Of a DNA stretch of 64,000 nt, positions 10,900-22,960 are shown in pieces. The position numbers and the translations under genes are program-made. Origin of the DNA: Gracilaria domingensis (Eukaryota > Rhodophyta > Florideophyceae > Gracilariales > Gracilariaceae). The first letter of the stretch is position 1; each line of letters starts with the position of its first letter. The notes under the pieces were generated by a model. It searched no databases, was not told where the DNA came from, and saw nothing but the letters and a program-made list of their open reading frames with translations. The DNA lies in the NCBI GenBank assembly GCA_022539475.1, contig VCMS01000103.1:1-64000 (forward strand), in the 5' to 3' direction.

Positions 10900-11760
10900 T
10901 GCGGCAGGCTGTAGACGAGGTTACGGTAGGCTTTTCCCTTGTGGGGCTGCAAAACTCGTGCTCGCCAACGGGTCGCACTCCGAAAGGCTTTGTTTATCAC
11001 TCCGCAGGGAAAAGTATACCGTTGGGACATATATTCTTCCAGACTAGGAGGGGCGCATACGAAGAACTTCGAGATCTGGTTTGGGTAAATGCAATTGCGT
11101 AAGTTACACTGTAGCATAGTAGCGATACAGAGGAGTCCGACAGAAGATTTGCAGATCTTCATTTTCCTTTTCATATCAACTATTGAGAAATAAGACTTCA
11201 CTTCTTTGAAAATCCACTCTACGGTTATCCTCACGGGTGACATTGACGTATTGAACGCCTTCTGGTGTGCTGATATAGTGTTTCCTTGAAAGGGTATTTC
11301 AAGGAATGGACGCCAGTTTTACCCTGAATCACTATACAATACAAGTCGCCTCTTTATCAATATTGAGTATTTCATCTAGATTGCTATCAAAACCGCTGCA
11401 AACATACAGAAGCCAGTCGTATCTACGTCTTTCAGTAGGCCCATGAGCATGCAATATAATACCATCAAGCGTATTCACGACCTGGTACTTCAGCGCTTGC
11501 TTTGTTTTGTCCCCATTTTATACTACAAGCTGTACCATGTGATTTGTCGGACGTGATACTCCCATCACTGTTCCGTCGATGAAGCTGATGCAATTTTCAA
11601 CTGTACCAGACTTTTCCGCAATTGCTTTTGCCCATGTTTCTGCTCGATCTTGTACGTAACGAGGTGGTATATCGTTCAATAAAAAATGATCTCTTACTTC
11701 CACGAACTGTTCTATACGCTTTCAAAATATCTCCGACAACTGCAATTCATGCTGTCTAAA
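10896..11760 (-). pseudogene. PIF/Harbinger (DDE_Tnp_4) transposase, C-terminal half, broken
   Basis: Minus-strand frames carry hallmarks of Harbinger-type DDE transposases. FIDGTVMGVSRP (11518-11703) holds the first catalytic Asp. The last frame (11243-10896) has RITVEWIFKEVKSYFSIVD, with the catalytic Glu, followed by MKICKSSVGLLCIATMLQCN and PPSLEEYM, the usual C-terminal pattern. The pieces lie in different frames or are separated by stops, and the N-terminal half is not visible, so the gene is dead. It faces its partner ORF tail-to-tail. Confidence 0.7.
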
Positions 11761-12742
11761 AAGTAGTTTTAAGTCAGATCGTCTCTCCGAAACGGCGAGA
11801 AAAACTTAAATCTTACATATCACAAAAACTGCATCACATTTATAAAGGTGTTTTGGCATAGGGGTGTTACATGTTGGCTATCCAATCACTTGAGCAAGTA
11901 CCAATACATTCTTAACTCGAAATAGAAATCGGAAAACTGCTTCACAGTCGCCAGACGGGTATATGTTAAAGCAAAAGTCTGTGAGCGCAATAAGTTGTGA
12001 TTTGTCAAGCAGTAGTTTGATCTGTCTTTTTCTCTGTATCCAGAGCAACGGTTAAAGAGAAGTGATTTTGTAGAGCGAAAAAGCGATAGTGGCTATTTGT
12101 AACGTTGATACCGTTTGGGAATGCATTGCAAGGCCACGGAAATGTTAAGCAAACAAGCATTGTATGGTCGTATGGTAAAGTTTATTTATTTGCTCGCCTT
12201 TATGTACTTTAAAAGATCTTTTAAAAATCATGTGGGCAAAGATGGGGTGATGTAGATGGTGGCGGGTGCTTTTTTAACCTTTGTTTGGAATTTATGACGT
12301 TTTGAAATGAGTAAAGCGATTTTCACACTTTACACGACTCAAATTTAGTCAAATGTTGCATTTGGCCATTATCAAACATTACAGATATTCTGACGTCGCG
12401 TAAGCTTACTATTATACCGTTAAGTGCTGCACGGAAAGCTTACTTTGAGAAAAGATGCAATTAACTAAGGAAAAGCCGCTTTTCTAGGCCCGGTGGATAT
12501 ATAAATTGGTCGAGTTAGTATCCAAAAATTTAAGGAATATTGGTTTGGGTACGTGATAAATGTAAGATGCCAAAAACTTATGTTTGGCAAGACAGATTTG
12601 ATCCAAGTTCATGCATTTAATAAAAATTCTATTCAGCTTTTTGCGTACAAAGTATTGGCTCGGCAAGTTTTTAAATCATGCCTCTGCGTACTGAAAAGAT
12701 AGAAAACGTTTTACTACCTCGCTTTGGTGCCTCATTGGAACC

Positions 12743-13045
12743 GGTACCCCTTGTAAGGGGTCCGGACCACCGGTTCACCTCAAATCAACTAAAACAGGTA
12801 TAAGTTTGAATCTATTTGAACGTGCTTGCGTCAACGTATGCTATGTATGCCACATAGTTCATCGGTTTGGTTTTCTAAAACTTTTAACACGTGTGGAACA
12901 ACGACGGACTTCAGCCGTCGAAGGCGGCGAAATAAGGGGCACCCAATGGCTTGTAAGGGGCACCGTCGGTACCCCTTAGCGCATAAGGGGTACCAGTCTT
13001 AAAAAATCGTGCTTTTTACTAAGGGGCACAGATCTGTACCCCTTA
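12743..13045. repeat. Cluster of GGTACCCCTTA motifs in both orientations
   Basis: At least eight copies of GG(T/C)ACCCCTT or its complement occur in about 300 bp, at roughly 12743, 12754, 12934, 12955, 12969, 12984, 13021 and 13035. Two pairs are back to back and form small hairpins (12743-12763 and 12969-12993). An outer inverted repeat, GAACCGG and CCGGTTC, encloses the first pair. Confidence 0.75.
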
Positions 13046-13277
13046 CCGTTCGGGGGTTAAATAAGTCGAGAGATCAATTTTTTTTTCTCGTGCCCCGATG
13101 TCATCACTCGATTTGCACCATAACTCGCTTATCAGACACGTGTACTTGTTTTGGCAGTGCAAAAATGAAGAGAGGCCAGCAGTAACGTTGACTGTTCGTG
13201 ACAGTAGCCGTCACCTGCACTGGTCCAAAAGAAATATTTAAATTTACATAGTTTTTGTGGGCCAAATTGATATCGTA

Positions 13278-13324
13278 CTGATATTGTTGGTCCTTTTCAG
13301 ATATCTAACTGATATTGTTGGTCC
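13278..13324. repeat. 16-bp direct repeat CTGATATTGTTGGTCC
   Basis: Two identical copies at 13278-13293 and 13309-13324, spaced 31 bp start to start. No associated gene is visible. Confidence 0.8.
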
Positions 13325-13744
13325 GGGCCAATATCCGGACTGCAGAAGTCTGATAACTGGCCTTCGTTGCTTAGTTTAATGTGTCGGAAGTAGTTTATAG
13401 GGGAAGCTTTATAGATCTCTTCGCCCGATATGTTGTGTGTATGCGTTTGCTTTTTTGTCGTGCTGATGCCAGCCGAACAATGTCTATGTACCTACCACAA
13501 CATTGACAATTGTTGTCAAAGTCTTTGCTGCAAAGAGACACCTCTTCAAGATTTTGCTTCCTGTTCTACCCTTCCCCATGTATATTGTCAACACGGTCGG
13601 TATCCTAGACCGATGGTGCTTGGCATTTTTAGGTCACTTGTGATCACCTTCGGTTATTAACGTGTACTTGAATCTACGTGCAGTGCTCAGAAATCTTTTC
13701 TGAAAGTCTCTGCCCTTTCGTTTGCTCCAGTTTCAAACGCAGTC

Positions 13745-14908
13745 ATGGTACGCATTGGGCTCAAACCGCAGTTCGTTGATCTCATCGTAACCCTACTATC
13801 TGGCACCGCTGAGCTTTGCATCCTAAAAGCTGTATTCACCCTTAACAGATATGCGGAATGCAAAGCGCTCACGCGCGGGAAGCATATCAGCGTCCTTTTC
13901 CATCAAAGGCGCATGAAATGTTTTGCTGCTTTGGCAACAGCTATGTTTGTTATCATGGAGCTGACTCTGTCGTTCTTCACCGACCCTCTTTCTGGCCGCA
14001 AGATTGAAATGCGTCGATGTGCTATCGTTGAGAAGTACGATTCAATTCCGACGAATCACTTTTCCTTCTCGACAGACACTATCTTTATACGGTGCATCCG
14101 CCAGGAGAACGGTCAAACGTTTCAGCGCGTTGGTAATATTAGCCTCGAAAACGGTGAAGTTAAATGTAGCGCGTCTGCCTTTTACAGCTTTTCTGGAGAA
14201 GGTAGATCTGAGTTGGCTCTTGGGGGTAATCGAACGAAAAGCTGTATGGAAGGTTTCGGATGTGTCTTCACTGAATATGTCTCGGGTGTTCTATATGTTT
14301 CGGCTTTGATCAGTAATTTTGATGTCGACTTCATCCTTTCGGAAGGCGTCACTGTGCCATTCCTTGTCACTAGCGTAGACTTAGACGAAGACCAGGAATC
14401 TGTGTTAGCAAGTAGAGCAGTGAATGCTTTTGCGGAAAACGTGAATGACCCATTGGAAATCCGTAGAAGAATTTTGACTGGCTCGATATCAAACGCGTCA
14501 TGTCCATTTGCAACCATTGAGGATGATGTTGCCACCGAGGTTCCATTGCCGCTTATCTATATGTTTGTGGCAACTTGGATATTCTCTGTATTTGGATTGA
14601 TTTCAACATGTTTCTTCAGACCCTATATATTCTATGATATGAGTGACCCGATACATTGGGCTCAGCGTACATTTCGCTACGTTGACGAACCAGCGTGTGA
14701 GAACCCGGTAGTCACTTGTGTGTACGAGCATGGTGAACGAGTCCTGTATGTGACGGGCTCTACTTCCAAAACGTTCAACATTTTGGACAGCCTGAATGCA
14801 TGCGTAGTGGGTTGGTGCAAACAGAAGAAGCCCGACGGAGGTAGCCTTAGCTCCTCGAACTCGACCCAACCGGAAAATAACGAAAAGAATTCCGGGGAGA
14901 TTTGTTAG
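13745..14908 (+). CDS. Orphan multi-pass membrane protein, 387 aa
   Basis: I do not recognise the family. The protein shows about three hydrophobic segments: near residues 10-33 (FVDLIVTLLSGTAELCILKA), 58-78 (CFAALATAMFVIMELTLSFF) and 265-288 (LPLIYMFVATWIFSVFGLIS). Between the second and third is a loop of about 185 residues with several cysteines and potential N-glycosylation sites (NIS, NRT, NAS), which suggests an extracellular or luminal domain. The tail after the last segment is hydrophilic and Ser/Asn-rich at the end. It is a single uninterrupted frame, convergent with CAD, with about 520 bp between the stop codons. The start is the first ATG of the frame; an upstream exon cannot be excluded. 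It may be a lineage-specific membrane protein. Confidence 0.7.
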   Translation: MVRIGLKPQFVDLIVTLLSGTAELCILKAVFTLNRYAECKALTRGKHISVLFHQRRMKCFAALATAMFVIMELTLSFFTDPLSGRKIEMRRCAIVEKYDSIPTNHFSFSTDTIFIRCIRQENGQTFQRVGNISLENGEVKCSASAFYSFSGEGRSELALGGNRTKSCMEGFGCVFTEYVSGVLYVSALISNFDVDFILSEGVTVPFLVTSVDLDEDQESVLASRAVNAFAENVNDPLEIRRRILTGSISNASCPFATIEDDVATEVPLPLIYMFVATWIFSVFGLISTCFFRPYIFYDMSDPIHWAQRTFRYVDEPACENPVVTCVYEHGERVLYVTGSTSKTFNILDSLNACVVGWCKQKKPDGGSLSSSNSTQPENNEKNSGEIC

Positions 14909-15128
14909 TGTGTTCCTCCAAGACGAACAGAATTTCAACAGAAACGCTCTGCAGTATGCCGGAATTAGACTATTACACCCATAAACAGAGAGAGAGAACA
15001 GAATTTCAGACAGTCTTATGAGAGTAGTTTCCAAGAGGGCTAGCCTTGGTATGTTTCGTTTTTCCTTAACACGTACCGATCAAAGCGTGCCTGACCTCTA
15101 CGGAAATAACTCGTTTACCGAAAAGTTA

Positions 15129-15173
15129 GTTGCGAAGTCCATAATATGGAATCCATATTATGGACTTCGCAAC
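15129..15173. repeat. Perfect 45-bp palindrome between convergent genes
   Basis: Arms 15129-15150 and 15152-15173 are exact reverse complements around a single central A (arm start GTTGCGAAGTCCATAATATG). It lies in the 3' region between the membrane-protein gene and CAD and would form a 22-bp stem in either transcript. Confidence 0.9.
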
Positions 15174-15235
15174 TCGATATTATCGAACATTTTGTACTTA
15201 CAGAAGACCGGTGAAAAACAGTTTTCGGTGGAGCA

Positions 15236-15254
15236 ATGATGATCTGATCATCAT
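15236..15254. repeat. Short perfect palindrome ATGATGATC-T-GATCATCAT
   Basis: Nine-base arms around one base, between the two convergent gene ends. It may be a 3' processing or termination structure, but that is only suggested by position. Confidence 0.7.
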
Positions 15255-15426
15255 CGTCGTCATTGGGTAGAGAACGTATCAGAAACAAGCAGGGAAGGGT
15301 TTGCCACGGGTGAGAGACAACAACTGCGTTGTTATACTATTTGCGAAACCATGTTTAATGTTCAAGCAGACCAAGACCAAAACTGTGCAAGATGACTTCA
15401 TTGGTTGACTTCCCGCTAAAAATGAC

Positions 15427-18400
15427 TTAGTTCTTTCCAAGCACCATAGCCAACAGTGCCATGCGAACATACATTCCATGTTCCATTTGCCTAAAGTACA
15501 CGGCTCGAGGATCAGAATCAACATCGCTCGAGATTTCCCCGACTCTAGGCAGAGGATGCATGATTATCATATGTTCTTTTGCTCTTGTCAGAGTCTTCGG
15601 GGTGATCATAAACGCATCCTTGACGCGTTCATAGTCGTCGAGACTCCCAAATCTCTCCTTTTGGATTCTTGTTACGTAAAGCACATCCGTGTCGCGAATC
15701 ACACCATCAGATAGTTCGACATGTTCATACTGAGGCACACCTCTCTCAGACAATTCTTCCAATAGATCATGAGGCATTCGCAGCGATTCCGGGGATACAT
15801 AGCACAACCGTACGGAGTACAAGGCCAGCACACGAGCCAAAGAGTGTACTGTACGTCCGTTCTTGAGGTCGCCCACAAACGTTATCGTAACGTTGTTGAC
15901 AGTTCCCAGTTCCTCGCGGATCGTGAAAACGTCCAACAAAGCCTGAGTAGGATGTTCTCCAATCCCATCACCAGCATTTATAACAGGCAGCTTAGAATGA
16001 TATGCTGCTTGCTGTGCCGCCCCAACTGCAGGATGTCTCAACACAATGACGTCAGAGTAGCAACATAAGGTTCGCATGGTATCCCCCAGGCTTTCACCTT
16101 TCGCAACAGACGAACTTCCGACATCTTGAATATTCAAAACTGTCCCACCCAGGCGTTGCATGGCTGCCTGAAAGGAACAAGACGTTCTGGTCGATGGCTC
16201 ATAAAATAACGAAGCCATAACCTTGCCTCTGAGAAGCTCATAGTGCCCTACTCGAGACACCATAACTCTCATTTCTTGCGCTACTTCAAACAACTTGTGC
16301 AATTCGTTTCTCGTGAATTGAGAAACAGATAAAATATGCCGACCAGCCCACCAGCCTGACCCGTATCCCGGAAGAGCCTCCTTGAGTCCGCGGTACTCAG
16401 TCCCTGCCACAACCATGCCCTTAGGTGGAGCAACACCATTAGACATGATTGAATCATAGCCGTTACTAAGTTCAGGACCCACTTCCGGTAGCTCCAGCTC
16501 TTCAGGAACAGGAGAAATAAATGGACTTCGGGTGGTCACATTAGAATGACCATTCCACATACTTTGTACTTCTTTCCTTAATGATACTTTGGATGAAGTC
16601 GCTTGAGGCAGTTTTGATGAATCATCTACCCGGGAAGCACGTGCACCACTAGAGCGATTTGGAAACGAGTGTGGAAGATGTTCACTCACCTCGTCGGTGT
16701 CATACCTACTCATAGAATTAAGCTTGAATGGAGATACAGGGAGCCGTCTTGTCGATGGACTGGTCTTCAGGGCCTGACTTTCAGTTCGAACCGTTTCTCC
16801 AGAACCACGTTCCGCCCAAATCTTACCATCCAAAAATGCTACCACTCCATTGTTCACCACTCTCCTCACGTAGCCTCGACATGGCACTCCGGATACGTCT
16901 GAGGCAGCAGGTCCTTCCCAAATCTCGTCAATATCAACTTCCACAGTCGATTCTTCAGAGGACACTGAAACCCGGAGTATTCGACTAGGGCCATCGTAAA
17001 GACGCGAACGTACCCATTCCAGTTCAATTCGACCACTGACGACAGATTCGAACAACAGCGGAACGATCAATGACGGTGGACCTGTAATGGCATCGACGGC
17101 ATCAAGATTCTCCCAGAGGGCTTCCTGGTCTTCCCGCGATATTCTACCACTATTCTCTGTGGCGTACAAGTCAAGGACATTGACATCACATGTGATGCTT
17201 AGCCCAGTAGATTTGCTTGCCTGAATGAGAAGAATATCTTCTTTCTTCTTGACCTCCGCAACATGAACTTCTCTGGTGCTAACGACTGCGGCAAAGAGCA
17301 AAGCTGCAAGGGACCTTCCAGAAGCGTGAAGAATAACGGGTGATTCTTGTGGCCATCGCGAGAGATGCTCCATCCAAATACCTACGCCATTGTTAAGCTT
17401 CAAGTCCGCTTTAGTTGGTTGGATGACAAGACCACCTGCAGTCCCTCCTAAGGGAGCAATAACAGCCGCATTACCGGGTCTCGCGTTCGCGCAAACGGTG
17501 AAATTGCAAAGTGCATGGGAAGCCGCATCCTTCATAACCAGTTCAAAATCTTCCGGTGACTGGCATCTGTCATGAGACAAATGTAGACATGTGGTAGAGA
17601 ACCCACCTTCCAAAGCCGAACCCGTCAGTTTGAAAACTGTTTCGCCAACTTCTCTATGACTTTGCAACTTTGCTGGCATTTCCCCGATTGTATTCAATAG
17701 AATCAGCCCAGGAAGGGTTATCACCCGCGATGAAAACCGGAAATCGTATGGGCTCAGAGGTAGTTTCTTCCCAGAAGACCTAACAAAACCTAACACCTTG
17801 ACAAACAGTTTTGCACACTTGATGTTTGTCAGCAGTGGGATACTGAAATCAACAGCTGCACGGCGGGACCTGTATCCTGGAGACTCGAAAGATGCCAGAC
17901 GTCTGTACTTGTTATTGGACGGAATGTTAATGAAGAACTCTATTCGTCCATCGCGAAGCATATTCTCGATAGTGTTCTCAACTTCAGATTCTGAGTACTC
18001 GTTTTTGTTAGTCCATACGGCCACATCTGTGTGTACACCGTGTTCCTGGAAGAAGTCTGCTGTTCCAGGGGTTGCAACTAGCCTGTAGCCAAGTTCCTTC
18101 AATCTCTTTGCCGAGGCCAGGAACTCGAGCTTTTCCTTATAAGCTCCGATTGAAACAGCAACAGACTTGGAAGGAAGATGACGAGATGTAGCGATCAGGC
18201 CCTTCATATACGCTTCTTCTCGAGAAGCACCAAAGCACGCAACTTCCCCAGTAGAGGCCATCTCAACCCCAAGGATAGGATCGGCACCGAGCAATCTTGT
18301 AAACGAAAACTGTGCAACTTTGACACCAACGAACGGGATCTTGCTTACATCAACAGGATACGGAAGCACTGGTCTACCAAGCATGACCTTTGTCGCGAGT

Positions 18401-21400
18401 TTCGCCAAATCGAGACCAATTGTCTTTGAGATGAAAGGAAAAGTACGGGATGCCCGAAGATTACACTCAATAACCTTGATAGCATTATTCTTGGCAATAA
18501 ACTGAATGTTCATTGGACCAGTAACGTTCAAAGCGCGTGCTACCTTCGCCGTCGCTTCTTCAACTTTTCGTACTGTGATTTCGTCCAAATCCTGCGGTGG
18601 CAGCACCAATGTCGCATCTCCGGAATGAACTCCGGCATTCTCGACATGTTCGGAAATGACATGCATGACGAGTTCTCCTTTGTTTGCTACGGCATCAACC
18701 TCAATCTCCTTGGCCTCTAGAATGAACTTGGAGATAACGACAGGACAATCGTTGGATACCGTCGCAGCCTCTGTCAGGTATGCTTCAAGATCTTCAGCCT
18801 TGTGGGCAACATTCATAGCAGCACCAGACAGCACGTAAGAAGGGCGTACCAGTACCGGATACCCAACATCGGAGCAGAACGCTTTAGCATCCGCTATTGA
18901 CGAAAGCTCCTTCCACTTCGGTTGATCCACACCGTTCTTGTCGCACATGCGAGAGAACTTGTATCTGTTCTCTGCATTGTCAATCATCTCTGGCGTAGTT
19001 CCAAGGATTCGAGCAGACTGCCGATGTAGCCTCATGGCGATGTTGTTCGCTATTTGCCCCCCCATTGAAACAATGATACCAGAGCTTCTTTCAACGTCAT
19101 AGATGTCAAGAACTCGCTCAAAGGAAAGCTCTTCAAAATAAAGTCTGTCGCACTCGTCGTAGTCTGTGCTAACTGTTTCCGGGTTGTAGTTAATCATCAC
19201 CGATCGAGCCCTTTGGCTTCTCAGCGTTCTAATGGCAGAAACAGCACAACAATCAAACTCCACAGACGACCCAATCCTATATGCACCGCATCCTAGCACA
19301 ATGATACCATGCTCATTAAAGGAGACGTCATCTTGCAGCCGAAAGCAGTCTGGTACGCTCTGTATGAGACCCGGGGAACTCTCAGGTGAACTTGAAAATG
19401 GAGGGGTGAGTCGTGGAGAATTCTCATAGAACGAAGAGGGGAGCGACCGACCCGACCGCAACGTTGACATGCAAGAGTAGGTGACATAAAGGTAGTTGGT
19501 TTTCGCGGGAAACTCAGCTGCCACTGTATCAATCTGCTTCACACATGGCCGAATATCGCTACTCAAACGCTGCTTGCGAACCGCGAGTTCCGTTTCATCC
19601 AGCAGCTTTGCCACTTGCCGATCGCTGAATCCGAGCTGCTTTGCATTGATGAGCATGTCGTCATCTATTCTTGAAGAGTTCCGCAACTGGGTCTCGCACG
19701 CTGATATTCTCGCAAGCTTGTAAAGAAACCACTTATCAATCTTAGTCAGCTCATGAATCCGTTCTACGGACACCCCCTTACCCAGACCATCTGCAATCGC
19801 CAAGAGCCGATCATCTGTTGGATTTCGAAGAAGATCTTCGTCATACTCAATCACGCCCGACTCAAAACCAGACACGTAGTTGTCTCGGGCCATTCTAACT
19901 GCCTTCTGCAACGTCTCTTCGAAATTCCTCCCAATTGCCATCACCTCACCAACGGACTTCATCGAGCTACCAAGCGATCGGCTCACTCGCGTAAACTTCT
20001 TCAAGTCCCACCTCGGAATCTTGACAACAAGATAATCAAGGGAAGGTTCGAAGCATGCAGACGTCTCCTTGGTGATGGAATTACGTATCTCTGGCAACGG
20101 AATCCCCAATGCCAGCTGTGCTGCAACGAAAGCCAGTGGATAGCCGGTGGCCTTTGAGGCCAGGGCAGAAGAACGGCTGAGACGGGCGTTGACCTCAATG
20201 ATACAATACTGCATGCTCCCTGGGTTGAGCGCATACTGAATATTACATTCACCAACGACGCCAAGGTGTCTCACGGTGCGAATGGCGGCGTTGCGCAACA
20301 TGTGATACTCAGAGTCACTCAATGTCTGGGAAGGCGCCACAACAATGGAGTCACCAGTATGAATGCCCAAGGGATCAAAGTTCTCCATGTTACACACGGT
20401 GATGCAGTTGTCATACGCATCTCTGACAACCTCATACTCGACTTCCTTCCAGCCCTTCATGGATCTCTCAACGAGCACCTGTGAACTCGACGTGAACGCG
20501 CGAGAGGCTAACTTAGCAAGCTGCTCCGCATCATCCGCAAAACCGGAGCCCAGCCCACCCAAAGCAAAGGCAGCGCGCAAAATGACGGGGTAGCCAACCT
20601 CGTCTGCAGCCTTGAGGCATTCCTCGATAGTCTCACACGCGCGGGAGTCTGCAAAAGGTTCATTGATCTCCTCCAGTCGGGAATTGAACCTTTCTCGATC
20701 TTCGGTGTCCAAAATTGCTTCAACGGGTGTTCCGAGCACCTTTATGCCAAGCTTTTCTAGAGCGCCACTGTTGTACAGCTTCACACCACAGTTGAGAGCG
20801 GTCTGACCGCCGAACGTCATAAGAATGCCGTCCGGACGCTCATTCTCCGCAACTTTGAGAACATTTTCAGGGGTTACTGGGAGATAATACACCTTATCCG
20901 CGAGACCAGGTGAGGTCTGAACAGTGGCAATGTTCGGGTTGATTAGCACTGTGCGCACCGATTGACTCCTCAGAGCCTTGATGGCCTGCGAACCAGAATA
21001 ATCGAACTCCCCGGCTTGACCGATAGAGAGTCCACCGGAGCCCAGCACAATGACCTTCTTAATAGTGGCACTCAATGGGAAACGCTGTGGACTGTCGTCG
21101 AGCTCCCGCTGTCGCAGTCGTTTTAAGGCGGCATTTGCATCAAAAAGCGGCTTGGTACCCCCAGTAGCCTTCGCTTCGACAGCAGAATTGACAAACATGT
21201 CAAACAAGTACTCTGTATCGTGCGGACCAGCACACGCCTCCGGATGGAACTGGACGGAGAAAAACGGAAGCGTCCTGTGAGCAATACCTTCATTGGTGCC
21301 GTCATTCGCGTTGACAAAGGTTGGAAACCAGCCGGTGGGCCACTTGTCTGGATTGTCATCCACGGCAAAGCCATGGTTCTGAGACGTGATGTGGCAACGA

Positions 21401-22299
21401 CCAGTAGAAAGATCTATGCACGGCTGGTTATGCCCCCTGTTACCGTACTTGAGCTTGTACGTACCAAAACCGGCTGCACGCGCCAAAAGCTGATGACCGA
21501 GGCAAATGCCAAAGATAGGTCGGTTGGGATGGTCTCTGATGCACTGGCGAATATTATCAACGGTGGTGGATAGAATGGCGGGATCTCCCGGTCCGTTAGT
21601 GATAAACAAGGCATCATAGTCGGCGTTGAACTGTGAGAGCGACGAATTCCACGGCACAACAAGCAGAGAGCGCGCACGCTTCCGAAGCGCGCGGAGCTGA
21701 TTGCTCTTCACACCGCAGTCAAGCACGAGAATACGTGGCGCGTCCGAAGCGCCGGCGCCCGCAATGGCGCGCACCTCCGAGGCAGACACGTCCGCGACGA
21801 GGTTGCGCGCGTTGGGGTCAGACAGCGGCGGCAGCGGCGACGAGGACGGGTTGACAACCAGCCTGGCCAGCAGCGTGCCGGAGCGGCGAATTATCTTGGT
21901 GAGCTGCCTGGTGTCGACGCCAGTTATGGCCGGCACGCGCTGCTCGACGAGCCAGTTGGACAGACTGGCGGCGGCATTCCAGTGCGAGTAGTGCTGCGAG
22001 TACTCTGCCACCACGAGCGCGGCGGCGTGAATGCGGTGAGACTCGGCGTGCAACGGGATGGCGTGCTCGTCGACGGCCGACATGTCGGGCACGCCGTAGC
22101 TGCCGACGATGGGGTAGGTGAGCACGAGGATCTGGGCGGCGTACGACGGGTCGGTGAGCGCCTCAGGGTAGCCCACCATGCCGGTCTGGAAGACCGCCTC
22201 GCCGGCGACGCTGGTCTGGCAGCCGAAGGAGTAGCCCGGGAACACATGGCCGCCGGCCAGCAGCAGCGCAGCCGGCACGCGGAACGCCCCCTGCCGCAT
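15427..22299 (-). CDS. CAD: CAD-type fusion: GATase-CPSase II-(DHO-like)-aspartate carbamoyltransferase
   Basis: A 2290-residue intronless protein for the first steps of pyrimidine synthesis. Domains in order: CPSase small-subunit domain (1-150); class I glutaminase (185-370) with nucleophile Cys in GICLGHQ (about 270) and SVQFHPEA (about 351); CPSase large subunit as two ATP-grasp halves, starting [20 protein letters not shown] (about 416) and [17 protein letters not shown] (about 1003); an MGS-like regulatory domain (about 1370-1490); a dihydroorotase-like domain (about 1525-1835); a linker of about 140 residues; and ATCase (about 1980-2290) with FYEPSTRTS and HPLPR. The DHO-like domain lacks the HxH motif. 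CDVAPHH, as in animal CAD, is CDVNVLDLY here, and the DHAPH segment is AITGPPS. It therefore looks catalytically dead, as in fungal Ura2. The first Met fits the usual CPSase start. It is divergent from the RRM gene. Confidence 0.95.
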   Translation of the reverse strand: MRQGAFRVPAALLLAGGHVFPGYSFGCQTSVAGEAVFQTGMVGYPEALTDPSYAAQILVLTYPIVGSYGVPDMSAVDEHAIPLHAESHRIHAAALVVAEYSQHYSHWNAAASLSNWLVEQRVPAITGVDTRQLTKIIRRSGTLLARLVVNPSSSPLPPLSDPNARNLVADVSASEVRAIAGAGASDAPRILVLDCGVKSNQLRALRKRARSLLVVPWNSSLSQFNADYDALFITNGPGDPAILSTTVDNIRQCIRDHPNRPIFGICLGHQLLARAAGFGTYKLKYGNRGHNQPCIDLSTGRCHITSQNHGFAVDDNPDKWPTGWFPTFVNANDGTNEGIAHRTLPFFSVQFHPEACAGPHDTEYLFDMFVNSAVEAKATGGTKPLFDANAALKRLRQRELDDSPQRFPLSATIKKVIVLGSGGLSIGQAGEFDYSGSQAIKALRSQSVRTVLINPNIATVQTSPGLADKVYYLPVTPENVLKVAENERPDGILMTFGGQTALNCGVKLYNSGALEKLGIKVLGTPVEAILDTEDRERFNSRLEEINEPFADSRACETIEECLKAADEVGYPVILRAAFALGGLGSGFADDAEQLAKLASRAFTSSSQVLVERSMKGWKEVEYEVVRDAYDNCITVCNMENFDPLGIHTGDSIVVAPSQTLSDSEYHMLRNAAIRTVRHLGVVGECNIQYALNPGSMQYCIIEVNARLSRSSALASKATGYPLAFVAAQLALGIPLPEIRNSITKETSACFEPSLDYLVVKIPRWDLKKFTRVSRSLGSSMKSVGEVMAIGRNFEETLQKAVRMARDNYVSGFESGVIEYDEDLLRNPTDDRLLAIADGLGKGVSVERIHELTKIDKWFLYKLARISACETQLRNSSRIDDDMLINAKQLGFSDRQVAKLLDETELAVRKQRLSSDIRPCVKQIDTVAAEFPAKTNYLYVTYSCMSTLRSGRSLPSSFYENSPRLTPPFSSSPESSPGLIQSVPDCFRLQDDVSFNEHGIIVLGCGAYRIGSSVEFDCCAVSAIRTLRSQRARSVMINYNPETVSTDYDECDRLYFEELSFERVLDIYDVERSSGIIVSMGGQIANNIAMRLHRQSARILGTTPEMIDNAENRYKFSRMCDKNGVDQPKWKELSSIADAKAFCSDVGYPVLVRPSYVLSGAAMNVAHKAEDLEAYLTEAATVSNDCPVVISKFILEAKEIEVDAVANKGELVMHVISEHVENAGVHSGDATLVLPPQDLDEITVRKVEEATAKVARALNVTGPMNIQFIAKNNAIKVIECNLRASRTFPFISKTIGLDLAKLATKVMLGRPVLPYPVDVSKIPFVGVKVAQFSFTRLLGADPILGVEMASTGEVACFGASREEAYMKGLIATSRHLPSKSVAVSIGAYKEKLEFLASAKRLKELGYRLVATPGTADFFQEHGVHTDVAVWTNKNEYSESEVENTIENMLRDGRIEFFINIPSNNKYRRLASFESPGYRSRRAAVDFSIPLLTNIKCAKLFVKVLGFVRSSGKKLPLSPYDFRFSSRVITLPGLILLNTIGEMPAKLQSHREVGETVFKLTGSALEGGFSTTCLHLSHDRCQSPEDFELVMKDAASHALCNFTVCANARPGNAAVIAPLGGTAGGLVIQPTKADLKLNNGVGIWMEHLSRWPQESPVILHASGRSLAALLFAAVVSTREVHVAEVKKKEDILLIQASKSTGLSITCDVNVLDLYATENSGRISREDQEALWENLDAVDAITGPPSLIVPLLFESVVSGRIELEWVRSRLYDGPSRILRVSVSSEESTVEVDIDEIWEGPAASDVSGVPCRGYVRRVVNNGVVAFLDGKIWAERGSGETVRTESQALKTSPSTRRLPVSPFKLNSMSRYDTDEVSEHLPHSFPNRSSGARASRVDDSSKLPQATSSKVSLRKEVQSMWNGHSNVTTRSPFISPVPEELELPEVGPELSNGYDSIMSNGVAPPKGMVVAGTEYRGLKEALPGYGSGWWAGRHILSVSQFTRNELHKLFEVAQEMRVMVSRVGHYELLRGKVMASLFYEPSTRTSCSFQAAMQRLGGTVLNIQDVGSSSVAKGESLGDTMRTLCCYSDVIVLRHPAVGAAQQAAYHSKLPVINAGDGIGEHPTQALLDVFTIREELGTVNNVTITFVGDLKNGRTVHSLARVLALYSVRLCYVSPESLRMPHDLLEELSERGVPQYEHVELSDGVIRDTDVLYVTRIQKERFGSLDDYERVKDAFMITPKTLTRAKEHMIIMHPLPRVGEISSDVDSDPRAVYFRQMEHGMYVRMALLAMVLGKN

Positions 22300-22317
22300 G
22301 GTGCTGGAGCGAGAGCA

Positions 22318-22348
22318 GATGGCGAAGGCGAAGGCGAAGGCGAAGGCG
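22318..22348. repeat. Hexanucleotide repeat (GGCGAA)n in the CAD leader
   Basis: About four and a half copies of GGCGAA just upstream of the CAD start codon, probably in its 5' untranslated region. Confidence 0.85.
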
Positions 22349-22734
22349 CGGGCGCGCTGGCGCCGCGGCCGCCGCCGCCAAGGCGGCCGCGGCGGCAGAT
22401 CCGCGCGGCAGATCCGCGCGGCACGTGCGCCCCGCCGCGTGCTCGCCCATTACAGCGGGGCGCGCGCGGCCCGCGCGGGGCGCGCGCCGCCGGCACGTGT
22501 ACGCCCGCGCTGTGCGCGCTGTCAGACGGGGCAGCGGCGCGGTGCGCGGCGCGCGCGGCTGTCTGACACCCCCGCGGCGTCCATTCAATGGCGGTGCCTC
22601 CAACACGCGCGCTGCCGTCGCGTCTCTGCCGCCCGCTCCGGTCGCCCGCGCATCGCCTCGCTACCGCACCGCCGCCAGCGCCCACCGCCCGACTAACCCA
22701 ACCCCCACTCCCCCTCCCGTGCGCTCCCGCCCAC

Positions 22735-22960
22735 TGCGACCCCCCCCCCCCTCCTCCCCCCCCTCCCTCCCCCCCCCTCTCCCTTCATCCCCTCCCCTCC
22801 CCCTCCCCCGTCCCCCGTCCCCCACCCCCCCCTCCTCTCCCCCCACCACCACCTACTCCTTACACATCTATCTCCTACCACCTCCCCTCCACGAAAACTC
22901 ACCCATCATCATTACCCTACACTCCCGTCCCCTCCCCCTCTCCCCCCCCCCCCCGCCCTC
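22735..22960. repeat. Long C/T tract upstream of the RRM gene
   Basis: The plus strand is dominated by C runs of up to about ten, separated by single T or TC. The minus strand therefore has many G runs, a candidate for G-quadruplex or triplex structure. It ends just before the ATG at 22974. Confidence 0.85.

Larger units (their letters stand above)
11761..13744. other. AT-rich non-coding region
   Basis: No credible coding frame. Short open frames here (for example 12484-12666 minus and 13430-13660 plus) lack recognisable domains. Two repeat features lie within (listed separately). The last few hundred bases probably hold the promoter and leader of the gene at 13745. Confidence 0.6.

Noticed and set aside
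12743-13045. CRISPR-like array
   Set aside because: Repeats are only 10-11 bp, in both orientations and irregularly spaced, and the DNA is eukaryotic.
21924-22685. Large minus-strand frame overlapping the CAD start
   Set aside because: It is the CAD sequence read in another frame (Pro/Arg/Ala-rich), with no domain.
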